Assembly: GCF_000203815.1 (NCBI RefSeq)
Contig: NW_004457695.1
Coordinates: forward strand, 1,486,054 to 1,550,053
DNA: 64,000 nt
Source: Cavenderia fasciculata
Lineage: Eukaryota; Evosea; Eumycetozoa; Acytosteliales; Cavenderiaceae
Direction of reading: 5' to 3'
Positions 11,452-23,209 of the stretch are shown here, one piece after another. The translations under genes and the position numbers were made by a program. A model generated the notes under the pieces. The model had not been told where the DNA came from and did no database searches. It saw only the letters and a program-made list of their open reading frames with translations. Within the stretch, counting starts at the first letter, position 1. Each line of letters begins with the position of its first letter.

Positions 11452-11847
11452 TTTTGAAATGAAAAAAAAAAAGAAATAATACATTTAAATTAGCTCCAAT
11501 GAGCATTTTGAGCTCGGAGCTTGAATTCATGATCGAAAATGGCGAGGATGCACACCTTTTGCAAAATGCCCACGAAAAATGCGAAAAATCGCATTGGTTT
11601 TGGGAAGGCTCCTCCCCCCCCAAAACAGATGAGCCGGGTGATTTTTGCAAACATATTCCAACAAAAATATCTCTCAACGAGATTCAACAACTATATAACC
11701 AGGCAAACTTATTGAACAAATAAATAAATTAATAATTTTTTATTTATTTATTTATTTGATCCTAAAATTAAACAAATATTGAATTGATTAATTGAATCTA
11801 AAGTAGATATATTACCCAATCGTTTTCAGACCGAATATCGTCGTCTC

Positions 11848-11888
<41 letters not shown>

Positions 11889-12520
11889 ATTTGGGTTATG
11901 GGGGTCAATATCTAACTATCTATCTCTCTCGAGAAGCCTTGGCCCAACCATTCCAAGTCAACCATACTCCCATTGATCAACCCATTTTTAAAATCAATTC
12001 CATCGATCATAATTAAATATATAGATATATAAATATACAAAGACAAGAGAAGAGGTAGTTGACTATACTGTGATATATCCCAAATTTTAATTCATCTTCG
12101 TCATCACCATCGCAAAGATCATTTCTTAAAATCAAGTTTTTTTGAATATTTAATTGAAAATATTTTTGTCCCTCCTCCTCCTCCTCTTTTATATATCCTC
12201 AAACAGATCATCACCACCCTTCTTTTTTGTTTTTATTTGTCAATAGACCCAACACGAATATACAACAAATATATAATATATATAAATACCAACCATCGTT
12301 CAAAGTGATATACATATTTGTATCACAATCACCGTCACCATCCATTCCCTCATACCCTAATTATTATCAACCAATCAATTGGTTGTTCTGCTGACATCAA
12401 AAGGTTGGAAGAACAGGAAAGAAGGAAAGAAGGAAGGATTAAGATATTCAAAGTTATACAACTATCAAAAAAAAAAAACAAAAAACCAAAGTCTTTGGGG
12501 CGTCAAAAAAAAAACAAACA
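11452..12520. other. Intergenic region with a GC-richer island
   Basis: 1.07 kb. At 11495-11720 lies a block clearly richer in G+C than its surroundings and open in several frames (74 aa on plus, 92 and 66 aa on minus). None of these peptides is recognised. A long T run (about 11852-11885), A/T spacer and CT-rich leader of the next gene fill the rest. Confidence 0.5.
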
Positions 12521-15500
12521 ATGAATAATAATTATTATTACACCATAGTCGACGATAATATTAATCATCATAGTACTAGCAACAATAACATCAATACGAC
12601 GAGTAATAATAATAATATTAATATTAATAATATTGTCAATCGTAATAATAATAATAATAATAATAATAATTATTCTCATCCCAACGTTGCGATCACTACC
12701 TACCCGAAACCTTCGTCCCACAGCTCATCATCGGCATCATCTGCCACTCAAGTACAGACGCAACACAATAATAATAATAATAATGATTTTTCATCGTCAT
12801 CGACTATACATCTAAAGAATAATCGAAATAATAATCAAGTACAACAGATTCAATCAAATACTACATTTATACCAAATCAACAACAACAACAAAATCAACA
12901 GCAGCAGCAACAGCAACAATATCATTTAGAATTATTTCGTAATTCATCTTTACCTGCTTTACCTTTACATAATAATCAACAACAACAGCAATATATTCAA
13001 CAACAACAACAACAACAACCATCACACCAAAAACAATCTAAACAACAACAGCAACCTATAGTAACATCATCTGTTGTTAAAACTTTAAATAATAATAATA
13101 ATAATAATTTTGTAGTTTATTCACAACCTTTGAGTAATAATAATAATAATACATCATATCAAACTACGACAACGACTACGACGACGACAAGACAAGTTAC
13201 AACCCAGCCAATCATACAAAATAACACAACATTGTATCCAATACCAAAAAAAACAACAGTCATGGCCGATACCAATGGTAGCAGTAGCGGCGGTAATAGT
13301 GGTAATGATCAATTATCATCGTCAGGAGCAAATGTTATGAATAATATGAGAAATGCAATATCTGCTTCCCAATCATCTTTACATTCTTTACAACAACAAC
13401 AACAACAAAATAATAATAATCAACAACAACAACAAAATAACTCCAACTCCAACTCTAACGACTCTAATGACTCAAACTCAAACTCAAACTCCAACTCCAA
13501 CTCCAACTCCAACTCCAACTCTAACAACTCTAATGACTCAAACTCTAATAATAATAATAATAATAATGAAAGTATACTAGATATGATAAGATTTCGTGGA
13601 TCGACAGTGCGATTTTTAAGAATTTACGAAGATGCTATAACAGAAAAATTAAATACAAGAAACAATCAACCAAAACCATATAGTAGACCTGCATCTCGAG
13701 AAAATAATAATAATAATAATAATAATAATCAAAATAATAATAATAATGGAAATGTAAAATCACCACTTTTAAATTCTCAATCTCAATCCTCTTCTTCTCA
13801 GTCTTTTAATATTTCCTTATCAACATCTGCACCATCAATTCCAAATAATATTTCCGTCAACAATAATAATAATAATAATAATAATCTTAATGGTAATTTG
13901 GATATTGATACAATATCAATTCATAATAGTATGAATGGTATAAAAAATGGTTGGAATGCATCGAAATGGGAGAAATGTGAATCGATGATATCACATTTGG
14001 ACACTCCAAGTTTTACAACTATTCCCATACCAACGGAAATCTACAATTGTCCAGTATGGGGATGTAGCCATATTTTTTCAAAGTACAAAGATATTGAAAT
14101 TCACTTTTCAATGGTTCATTCTAATCGACGTCATGGATTTCACCCACTGGACTCTAGAGGTGTTGATCTCTTGTCATTGTCTGAAATTTCCGATCAAATG
14201 GTATTGGAACGTTATTCCAAAACCTCATTGCCCTTTGTCACTATTGGATTACCCAAATCTTGGCAACACGATGATATTTCAGTTCAATATCTTCAACAAC
14301 AATATGGTGACTCTATGACTCTATGGAATATTGTCGATGAGTATGGTCGCAATCGTCAATACATTGGAGATTTTTCAAAGTTTTGTTCAGCCACTCCACG
14401 TGCCTTTAGAAATAATTGTTGTGTAAAGGTTCATTGGAATATTCCATCAACTTGGGAATCATTACCTCACTTTTCACCAAATTATCTAAGTCTCTATAAC
14501 TCTGATAATAATAATAGTGGTAGCGGTAGCAGTGATCTTTTATCAGATCAACTTTTAAAATCTCATATATTTTTGGCTGGTTCTGGTTCAATCATTTCAC
14601 TTCATAGACAATTTTCAGATTTATCTATTATTTTATTACAAGGTTTACATAGAGTAAGAGAAAATAGAAAAAAAGAAAATAGAAAAAGATAAAATAGATT
14701 ATAATATTTATTTATTTATTTATTTATTTGTTTTTTTAGGTAATATTATTTCCACCAAATAAAATGGTAGAGATGGCATATCAAAATAAACAAATTCAAA
14801 ATAGTTCAAATGGTAAAAAGAACAAATATATTTATTTTGAACCACAGTTATCAAATGACGATGTTGATTTGATTGGTAAATATTCTGGAAGAGTAGTTTT
14901 CTTGAGAGCAGAAGAAACTATCTTTATTCCTGCTGGTTGGTATTTTCAAGTTACAGTTTTAGAAGATGGTAAGAAAAGAAAAAAAAAAAGAAATGAAATA
15001 TATTAGAATCAACAATATTTATTTAATTTTTTTTTTTTGTTTTGTTTTTGTTTTAGATTCAATTTCAATTCATTATCAAAATATTAATCAAAATAATATA
15101 GAATTTTATTTACAACAACCATCATCAAACAATCAACAATCATCAACAAACAATCAACCAAATCCAACTAGTATGAAACAATCACTTCAACAACAAGCAA
15201 ATTCATTTAATAGTAGTAATTATGGTGGAACATCATCAACGGGAGGAAATATCAACAATCATTACTCTTTTGGAAATATTGAATTTATTAAAACCATTGT
15301 TGGAGATGTTTTAAAGAGATCGAATCATTGGATTAAAAATCAAAGCAATTTTAGAGGATCAAGTGTACAAATCCTAGAGACAACAAGCAAACGTTGGAAC
15401 AACTATCAATGCTCACTCGATCAAAGAACAGCCTATAGTCAAATCAGAGCAACCATGTATGAATGTCATACCCTCATATCTGCTTCCTACCTCGCCATCC

Positions 15501-15622
15501 AAGATCGAAAATTGGATGAAAAAATTAGAACCGAATTCCAACGTCTTGTAGAATCACTTAAAAAATCAACTCATGATTTAAATTATATTTTGATTGGTAT
15601 GAGTGGTAGTCCTTTTATTTAA
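12521..15622 (+). CDS. C2H2 zinc finger + degenerate JmjC-domain protein, three exons
   Basis: Exons 12521-14653, 14740-14968 and 15057-15622 join in frame (GT-AG introns of 86 and 88 nt), giving 975 aa. The first 480 residues are Asn, Gln, Ser and Thr homopolymers. A C2H2 finger (C-x4-C-x12-H-x4-H, CPVWGC to HFSMVH) is at about 509-533. A JmjC-type cupin follows: PFVTIGLPKSW, the GSGSIISLH strand, LLQGLHRVILFPP across the first splice, and IFIPAGWYFQVTVLED before the SISIHY strand. In active JmjC enzymes the iron ligands are H-x-D/E and a distal His after the Trp; here these places read H-R-Q and F. So the fold is clear but iron binding and hydroxylase or demethylase activity are doubtful. 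The C-terminal 180 residues are helical. Probably nuclear. Confidence 0.82.
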
Positions 15623-16110
15623 AATTAAAAGAATAAAATAGAATAGATAGAGAAACAAGAGAGTACAGATTCAACCAATCGTGGATTTTTTTAAATTTTT
15701 TTTTTTTTTTTTTTTAGTAAAAGTCATACGATGATCATCGATCTTCTTTTGAAAAAAAATGCTGCAAATTGAAATTATTGTATAACTATCTTATCAACAA
15801 CTCTTTTTATATGAATAAATAGAACAACAAACAAACAAACAAACAAACAAAAGAACAACAAACAACAATCAAATTTATAATGATGATCAAATCATCCTAG
15901 AAGAAATTGAAATACTTTTTGTAGTAGAGAGAAATACTCTATTATTATTATTATTAGACAACACCACACCACTTTTTTTACTCGCAACAACACTTTACTC
16001 TACTCTGCTTTCAAGATTTTTTTTTCATAATGGTTAAATTGTAGGTTAATGGTTAATACTACTGTTTTGTTTTTTTTGAAACACTACTATTATATTTATT
16101 TATATTAACA
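15623..16110. other. Intergenic region upstream of PTEN
   Basis: A/T-rich spacer of 488 bp with a T run at about 15695-15716 and a (CAAA)n run at about 15825-15850. Nothing else recognised. Confidence 0.55.
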
Positions 16111-17613
16111 ATGAGTGATAGAGGATTTAATTATTTTAGAACATTAGTATCAGGACAAAAAAAGAGATTTACAAATGATGGATTCAATTTAGATCTTGGT
16201 TATATCACTGAAAGGATTATTGCAATGGGATATCCAGCAGATTCATTGGCAAAGGTCATTCGAAATGATATTTCACATGTCTATGATTTCTTTGAAACCT
16301 ATCACAAAGATCATTGGAAGATTCTAAATGTGGCACGTGAAATTTCATACAAACATACAAAATTGGGTGGCAATGTTGTCATTATGGCATTTGAAGATCA
16401 TTCTCCTCCTCCTTTTTTAACATTATTGGATATCATAGATTGGATGGATCAATGGTTATCATCTGATCAAAGAAATGTTGTTGCTATTCATTGTAAAGCT
16501 GGAAAGGGTATGTCATAGAGAAAAAAGAAAAAGAAAAAAAGAGAAAAGAGAAATAATATCTAATTTTTTTTGTTCCATTCTTTTTTTTTTTAGGTCGTAC
16601 TGGTACTATTAGTATGTTTTATCTAAAAAAGATGGAAATTCATTATACTTTATATTTATATCTTTCTTTTTTCTTTTTTTTTAGTTTCATGTTATTTAAT
16701 TTATATGTTGAAAAGAGATTGTCAAGAAATATTTGATACATCGGATTCTATATTATTAAATACAATCAGTTTTTTTAATTCAATGAGAAGTATCAATGGA
16801 CAACCATGTGTAACAGTACCATCACAAAAAAGATATATTGGTTATTATATTTCACATCTCAAAGGACTTGTACCAAAAGAATTAATCATTAAACCTCCAC
16901 TTTACAAGATTACCTCTATCGAAATTTGTAGTAATAGTTTTATAACTTCTATAGAATTACATAAAAATTATAATCCAAATATTAGATCATTACCTTTAAT
17001 ATTTCATAAAAATAATACAATTATAATGTAAGATAGAAAAAAAAAAGAAAATATTAATATATACTTTTTATTTACCCTCTTTTTTTCTTTCCCTTCTTAC
17101 TTTAGTGGAAATGATAAATATATGAGATTTGAATTAAAACATATAATTATTCAAGGAGATACAATGATGAAATTTAATATGAGTGATTCAAATACATGTG
17201 TATGTAGATTATTTTTCCATACTTCATTTGTAACACCACCAATAGATACGAATGGCAACAAGACAACATCGATCGTTTTCCCAAAAATGCTATTGGATGG
17301 ACCTTCACATGGATCTTTGGAAGATAGTAGTATTAGTAGTAAATTCAAACCAGACTTTCAAATTAATTTACATCTTGAAGCTGTCAATGAACCATTACAA
17401 CTATCATCCCAACAACAACAAATAGTTTATAATTCACCAACATTTGCAACAAGACCTATAACTCATCCTCAAATGAGTCAACAACAATCTTTATCATCAT
17501 CATCATCATTTAATCTACCGCCTCCACCAGTACCTGATAGAAGTAAAAAACCTATCCTTCTTAGGGATACCGACACAAATGATGATATAGATTCTTTGGA
17601 TTATATTTTATAA
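16111..17613 (+). CDS. pteN: PTEN phosphatidylinositol-3,4,5-trisphosphate 3-phosphatase, four exons
   Basis: Exons 16111-16507, 16594-16611, 16685-17027 and 17106-17613, all GT-AG, give 421 aa, close to animal PTEN (403). The N-terminus SGQKKRFTNDGFNLDLGYI and IIAMGYPADSL follow PTEN residue by residue. The catalytic P-loop HCKAGKGRTG is at about 127-136; both lysines characteristic of PTEN are present. The 18-nt second exon encodes only part of this loop (GRTGT). FEDHSPPP gives the WPD-loop equivalent. Exons 3-4 supply the C2 domain (FELKHIIIQGD, FKPDFQINLHLEAVN), then a Ser/Gln/Pro tail with PPPPVPDRSKKP and an acidic end that may be a regulatory phosphorylation tail. The enzyme removes the 3-phosphate from PIP3 at the plasma membrane, setting polarity in chemotaxis. 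A decayed copy lies 3 kb downstream. Confidence 0.93.
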
Positions 17614-17746
17614 TATTATAAAATAATAAAAAAAAATACAAAAAAATGGCGCCAATGATTATTTATTTTTATAAAAATCATCTTTTTTCTATTTCTATCT
17701 TCATTTACATATATTTGCAATAAATAATAATAATGTAGAGATAATA

Positions 17747-19683
17747 ATGTTTAAGAATAATATATTTTATATTAATAAAAAGGGGATTGGAAGATTACAA
17801 CAAAATATTATTCAAACTAAAATCATATCAAATGGAGGAACAATTTGTCAACATATTACAACACTAACAACTCATATACTTGTTCAAGATTCTACCTCTA
17901 TCATAGATCCTATCACTCTTTCATCTGATTTTAAAGATTTAATTTTATCTGTAAGTAAATGAATGATAAACATGTTTATATATATATTAATATTCTTTCT
18001 ATATATAGAAATCAATTGTAGGATATACAATCAATTGGTTAACATTATCAATTCAAAAAGGTGAAAAGATAATTGATGATGCAAAGTTTTTGATACCGTT
18101 ACATTATCAACAACAACAACCGATTGATCAATCTACACCAACAAAGAAAAATGTACATTATAATGAACCAATAGATGATATTACAACAAGGCAATTAAAA
18201 AGATCAAAAAATGATTCTTTTTCTTCTTCTTCTTCTTCTTCTTTATCATTTTTACCAACTCTATCACCTATTAAAAAATCATCATCATCAACAAACTACT
18301 ATCAAATACCAACAAAACTAGAAGATATTGATATCAATTCATCTTGGTTATCATATCAATCATCAAGTGATGATGAATCAACAAAATCAATTGATAATTC
18401 AACAATTGATTATTCATTTGTATCATTTGATTCAGATGGAGAAGAGGACCAATTAATTTCACAATCATTAATTTCAAATAGTTTATTTACAAGTCAATTA
18501 CCATATTCATTAAAATTTCAACCAAATCATCAAGAAGAAGAAGAAGAAGAATCAATTAATAATAATAATAATAATTCAACACAATCATTAATTAAATATA
18601 CAAAAAGAGCAAAAGGATTTGCATGTCAAAAAGGTACAAAAATCAATTATAATGAAAGTATAACATCGGTATTGGAAAAACTATTGGAAAAGGCATTGGG
18701 TGATGGTGATCGTTGGAGAGAGTATGCATATAAACGAGCTATTGGTATTTTAAAAGGTTTAACCTTTAAATTATCGTCATCAAAAGATTTGGGTGACATT
18801 CGAGGAATTGGTCCAAAGATTAGAGAAAAGATTGATGAAATTATAGAAACTGGAACTCTTAGACGTGTTGAAAGTTCTCTATCTGATACTACCAATCAAA
18901 TCTCACAAGCTCTATTGAAAATTCATGGTGCCGGTCCAAATACAGTTAAAAATTGGATGGCTGCAGGTGTCGTATCCATTCAACAACTAAGACAACACAT
19001 TTTAATTGATCCTCTATTCTTGACTTCTCAACAACATATTGGTCTAAAATATTATGAAGATTTTTTAACTAGAATTCCTCGTCTTGAAGTTATTAATATT
19101 GTCTCTATTGTAAATAGATAGAAAAAAAAATAGAAATATAAATTATTAATTTTTTATTTAATTTTAGATTGAAAATGTAGTAAAAGAATTGGATCCAAAT
19201 ATAATAATGGAAGTTTGTGGATCATTTAGAAGAATGAAAAAGGATTGTGGAGATATTGATATATTGTTTACTCATTCAAAAGGTGAAATATTGAATGGAT
19301 TGTTGAGAAGACTTACTCTTAAATTAGAATCTATCAATCTCCTCACAGATCATCTAACTAGTGTAAAATCAGATAGTGACAAGTATATGGGAGTTTGTAG
19401 ATTGGGTCCAGATGGTCTACATCGAAGAATTGATTTTCAAACCATATCCAAAGAAGAATGGCCTTTTGCTTTACTTTATTTCACTGGATCCGATCACTTT
19501 AATCGTTCGATGAGACTTTGGGCAAGAAGAAATGGTTTCTCGCTCAGTGAATCTCATCTGGTCAGGAGAATGGGTAAAAATGAAAACGAAATCAAAGGTG
19601 ACCCTATTCATGCTTCTTGTGAAAAAGATATCTTTGCTCTACTTGGTTTGGAATATCGTCATCCTCAAGATAGAGAGGTTTAA
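17747..19683 (+). CDS. Family X DNA polymerase with BRCT domain (pol lambda/beta-like), three exons
   Basis: Exons 17747-17950, 18009-19109 and 19168-19683 (phase 0, introns 58 nt each) give 606 aa. A BRCT domain spans about residues 5-100 (KIISNGGTICQHIT to SIVGYTINWLTLSI). A low-complexity Ser/Asp/Glu linker follows. From about residue 225 comes the pol X core: 8-kDa region with YAYKRAIGILKGL, two helix-hairpin-helix motifs (IRGIGPKIREKI near 332; IHGAGPNTVKNWM near 372), the palm GSFRRMKKDCGDIDIL with two metal-binding Asp near 462, and the third Asp in RRIDF near 520. The end (GLEYRHPQDREV) matches the thumb terminus of pol lambda/beta. BRCT plus this core points to lambda-type gap filling in base excision repair and end joining. 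It starts 133 bp after PTEN in the same direction. Confidence 0.9.
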
Positions 19684-19757
19684 CAAATAAATTAAAATAA
19701 ATAATAAAACTTATTAGAGAAGAAAAATAAGAAATCATCAATGATGATCGGAAAAAA

Positions 19758-19772
19758 CCGAGGTCAAGGCCG
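19758..19772 (+). promoter_or_regulatory. Conserved upstream motif of tRNA-His copy 1
   Basis: CCGAGGTCAAGGCCG, directly preceded by an A run, starts exactly 43 nt before the tRNA. The second tRNA-His has CCGAGGCCAAGGCCG at the same distance although most of the remaining flank differs. Either a Pol III upstream element or a relic of duplication. Confidence 0.4.
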
Positions 19773-19800
19773 CAAATTTTCACATTCGCTCTCGTGAGAT

Positions 19801-19871
19801 GCTCAGATGGTGAAGTGGCATCACAAGAGGTTGTGGTCCTCTTATCCCAAGTTCGATTCTTGGTCTGAGCA
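19801..19871 (+). tRNA. tRNA-His (GUG), copy 1
   Basis: A 71-nt cloverleaf: acceptor GCTCAGA pairs with TCTGAGC, D stem GTGA/TCAC, anticodon stem AGAGG/CCTCT with loop TTGTGGT (anticodon GTG after T33), T arm CCAAG-TTCGATT-CTTGG, discriminator A. No intron. It is followed within 3 nt by a run of seven T, a Pol III terminator. A second identical gene is at 33360-33430. A 15-nt motif 43 nt upstream is shared by both. Confidence 0.93.
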
Positions 19872-20449
19872 CGATTTTTTTCAAAGCTTTTTAAATATTT
19901 TTTCGGCTGCAACCTTTTTTCGCATGCCCTCTTGTTCCCCTATTCATTTTCTATCGATCTATCAAGGTTTCATTCATTTTCATCAAAAAAATAGTATATT
20001 GACGAGTTTTGTTTTAAAAAAAAAATCAATTCGACTAGTGGGTCTTTTTTGTGTATTTGATTGAGTTTATAAAAGGAACTACTGATGGTGTCATCCAGAT
20101 AGTATTGGTTATTTTGAAAATAAGAACCAAAAAAATATTACTTTTCCAAAAAAAACATTAAAAAAAATTAAAAAAACAAAAGGTATCAAAAGCGGTTGAC
20201 CATTATTGTTTTTAAGAATGATGGTCTAGGCGGTACAGGTCATCAACCAAATTTGCTAACGAATCTTGGTGTCCTTTGCAACATCATTCAATTTCTGTAA
20301 CAACATCATTGCAAAGATCAACGTGGACAAGCTCAATAGATATGCTGTCCTCCAAACTACAAGATATCATATGATAAATGCATTCTAAAGAGGCCTAACT
20401 ATTCAAATGAAAGAATGATTCAATCACTCTCAAGTCAAGGGTCAACATT
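19872..20449. other. Intergenic region between tRNA-His copy 1 and the PTEN relic
   Basis: A/T-rich sequence of about 580 bp with a segment of higher complexity at 20200-20400. No gene recognised. Short stretches just before 20450 may be very decayed PTEN exon 1. Confidence 0.4.
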
Positions 20450-20870
20450 TCACATGAAATGATATTTCTCATGTCTATGATTTCTTTGAAACCTATCACA
20501 AAGATCATTGGAAGATTCCAAATGTGGTAGGTGAAATTTCATACATACAGAATTGGGTAGAAATGTAGTTATGACTACATCAATACTACCAAACCCTTGC
20601 TCCATTATCAATGAATCAACAAATACAATAGATTTGATATTTTCCCTTGGTTATCAATTCAATCCTTTTTAAAAAGTATAAGAATAGATATATATTTATC
20701 AAGCAAGCAAGCAACGAAGAATGTTACCAAATTAGTAATTTATTTAGTTTACATGTTGAAAAGAGATTTAAAAGAAATATTTGTATTCTAAATTATTAAA
20801 TACAATCAATCAATGGACAACCCACATGTCAATACCATCACAAAAAAAAAAGATATATTCCTAGCTCCAA
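20450..20870 (+). pseudogene. Decayed partial copy of PTEN
   Basis: Two blocks match the PTEN gene upstream at the nucleotide level. 20457-20566 matches PTEN exon 1 around 16263-16375 (shared string CTATGATTTCTTTGAAACC and onward with few changes). 20745-20866 matches PTEN exon 3 around 16700-16837 (ATGTTGAAAAGAGATT, TTAAATACAATCA, ATCAATGGACAACC, ATACCATCACAAAAA). The blocks have the same order and strand as the gene. The 180 nt between them is strongly diverged and shorter than the corresponding gene segment. No reading frame survives across it. The spacing suggests a DNA-level duplication followed by decay rather than a reverse-transcribed copy. Confidence 0.85.
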
Positions 20871-21344
20871 TAGTGCTGTACCTCCCTCGTCACACGTTTT
20901 TATATACTTTTTTGTTGGTTGCAGATGACCAGAAGGATATAAATACGAGGGTGACAAGTTCACTGACAACACCTAGGATACAAGGCATAAAAGCAAGAGT
21001 TTGGAAAAAGCAAATTGTGCGATCTAGAGGTCCAAAAACTATCAGTCCACAAATACAAAGGAGGACAAGTGATGAAACTGTAAGATGAATGTAATATTAT
21101 TATTGATTGATGCAAGTTACTTTCAATATCTATTTTATACCTTGGCTCTCTTTGTTGGTTTTCTTTTTTTTGAAAAGCCAACCTACAATTTTTTTTTTCC
21201 ACATTTTACAAAAATCACCGTTTATCGGTCAGGTATGGTCAGAAAAGGATAAAACCTTTACCAAACGATAGATAATGACGAGGACAAGGCGATGCAACAG
21301 ATAAAAATTTTGGGGGAGCTTTTTTTGATGAAATAAAAAAAGAT
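20871..21344. other. Intergenic region between PTEN relic and tRNA-Gln
   Basis: About 470 bp. A plus-strand ORF (20813-21088) overlaps the PTEN relic and has no recognisable product. Nothing else supported. Confidence 0.4.
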
Positions 21345-21416
21345 TTGCTCTACTGAGATTCGAACTCAGATGACTGGATTCAAAGTCCAGGATACTAACC
21401 CTTATATGATAGAGCA
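21345..21416 (-). tRNA. tRNA-Gln (UUG)
   Basis: On the minus strand a 72-nt cloverleaf: acceptor TGCTCTA/TAGAGCA, D stem ATAT/GTAT, anticodon stem CTGGA/TCCAG with loop CTTTGAA (anticodon TTG), T arm CTGAG-TTCGAAT-CTCAG, discriminator A. Three T-rich bases and a T/A-rich stretch follow on the minus strand. The anticodon stem-loop is identical to that of other eukaryotic tRNA-Gln. Confidence 0.92.
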
Positions 21417-22947
21417 TAGGAATATGCTCCAAATTTTTGACCCTGGGGCCCCATTTCGCCTCGCCCGCCCTCAGAAATGATCTACGTCACCAAATAGATG
21501 AACCATTCACTGAACAATATCTTCGAGCTAGATTGCTAAAGGATGCGACATATTATAAAAGTAAACTGGGACAAGACGTTAGAATTATGTAATCGATGGC
21601 ACTTGGCTCTAATGAACCAAACCAACGAATCAGTATACCATTACAGAACGAATACAAACTATCATCCTTCGATTCTCCTCCAACTACAACCATCCTACTG
21701 TCTACAAGATCGCACTACCTAGTCATTTAGAGAGGTACAAGACTCTGTGTACCCTTCATCTATAATCTATCACCCTCAACTTCATTCTTCTCATCCTCCT
21801 CACCACCATCATCCTCTTCTATTCTCTCATCATCTATCAATAATAATATTTATAGTATAATAATTTACTAAATAATAATAACACAGTAATTTTAACAACA
21901 CAATATAAAAGCCCAAGCGAGACAAAAAAAAATGGAGATATCTTTTTATTTTTAGAACAAACAACAATCCAAAACAATCCAAATTGCCTGATACTATATA
22001 CAAAAGATACATGATCAAAGCCTATATAACATGTATCATAGACATGGACAACCCAGAGAACGAATTAACTTTAGTTCTTCTCGAAATAATCTTTATTTCT
22101 TGCTCGTCAATTAAAAAGTATAATTAATAAAACTTTGTAACTTCTGAGTACTTCTCTTCCGATAGGAGAGAACAGAATAATTATCATGTGTGTGAGATTA
22201 ATTAACCTTTGTTTTCCTTTTCTTTGTAATTATGCAATAGATTATTAACTATGTATATTATCTTGTTGGTTTAATTTTTAAATTAATCTTTAAACATGTG
22301 GACAAGCTTGTGAGAATAGCAAATGTCACATACGACAAGCTTATGGAATTATCATCCAGGTCTTTTCACTCTCTTTTCTTCGAACCATGCGAATGCGACG
22401 TACTGAACAAAGGAATTTAAACCGACACTGAGAGAGTAGTGCACTTTCAAGTATTTTGTATCTCTCGACCAAGAAGCCAGCAAAGACGAATGATACCACC
22501 AGGTAAAATATTAATATTTTTGAATTCAATTGTTTTTAAAGCCAAGGAAGAATATTTTTTTAATTTTAAACAAAGTAAATAGTAAATTAGTACTTATTAA
22601 ATCAAAATAAACCTGAAAGATAAGTATACAAGGTGTAAACCAAAAGAAAGAGGGTTCACCAAAATTGACCAAAAAAAAAAAACCGGGAATGATTTTTTAA
22701 TCTTTTAGGGATCAGGCTTTGTTGGAAATCAACCAAAACTCGTTTTTTCGAGTAGATCAAGAATATAGCAAAAAGAATCAAATCTATCCCAAACACGCCA
22801 AAAAAGTGTGGACCAGAAGAGCTGGCAAAAAAAAAAAAAAACTGGAACTGATTTTTTAAAATTATTGTTTTGGTGATCCAGTTTTGATAGAAATCAACCA
22901 AACCTCGTTCTTTCGATAGCCAACGATGAGTAGATCAAGAATATAGC
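21417..22947. other. Accessory spacer with coding-like debris and diverged repeats
   Basis: 1.5 kb between tRNA-Gln and the retroelement. 21468-21735 reads as coding-like text on plus (LRNDLRHQIDEPFTEQYLRA, then SMALGSNEPNQRIS after a stop) that I cannot assign. 22667-22947 holds two diverged repeat copies. The rest is A/T-rich. No intact gene recognised. Confidence 0.45.
22667..22947. repeat. Two diverged direct repeats bordering the retroelement
   Basis: Copy A (about 22667-22769) and copy B (about 22822-22947) share an A run, a GATTTTTTAA block, GAAATCAACCAAA, a CTCGTT(C/T)TTTCG block and the end GTAGATCAAGAATATAGC. Copy B ends exactly where the retroelement LTR begins. Origin unknown. 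Confidence 0.6.
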
Positions 22948-23158
22948 TTTACTAAACTATGCTCTATCTTGTCGAGGGCCCTACGATATAGATAGTAATA
23001 GGATAGTAATAATCAAGATCTTATATAAACTATGGTTAGTCTTATAGATTGTATAGTGTTATATAAAATGTAATAATAATGAATGATGAGAGCTGTTGCT
23101 CGTTTGTAGGTGCGTGAGAATTGGGATTTTGTAAAAAAAGGTCCATTCTCATTACACA
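22948..23158 (-). repeat. 3' LTR of the Skipper-like element
   Basis: 211 bp. Matches the LTR at the other end throughout, with a single copy of the unit that is doubled there. On the element strand it starts TGTGTAATGAG after the purine tract and ends in TTTAGTAAA. Confidence 0.85.
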
Positions 23159-23209
23159 TTCCCTACCAAGCTAGAAACAATGTTTCAATTGAATCAACTT
23201 GATAGATAC

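Noticed and set aside
11882-11910. Minus-strand CCCCATAACCC resembling the upstream element of dictyostelid small ncRNA genes
   Set aside because: The place where the RNA would start is a long A/T homopolymer; no stem or conserved RNA end is visible.
12503-12721. Ile-rich and His-rich ORFs over the Asn/Gln repeats of the JmjC, NcfA and INTS14 genes
   Set aside because: Alternate-frame readings of AAT, CAA and CAT triplet runs inside genuine coding exons.
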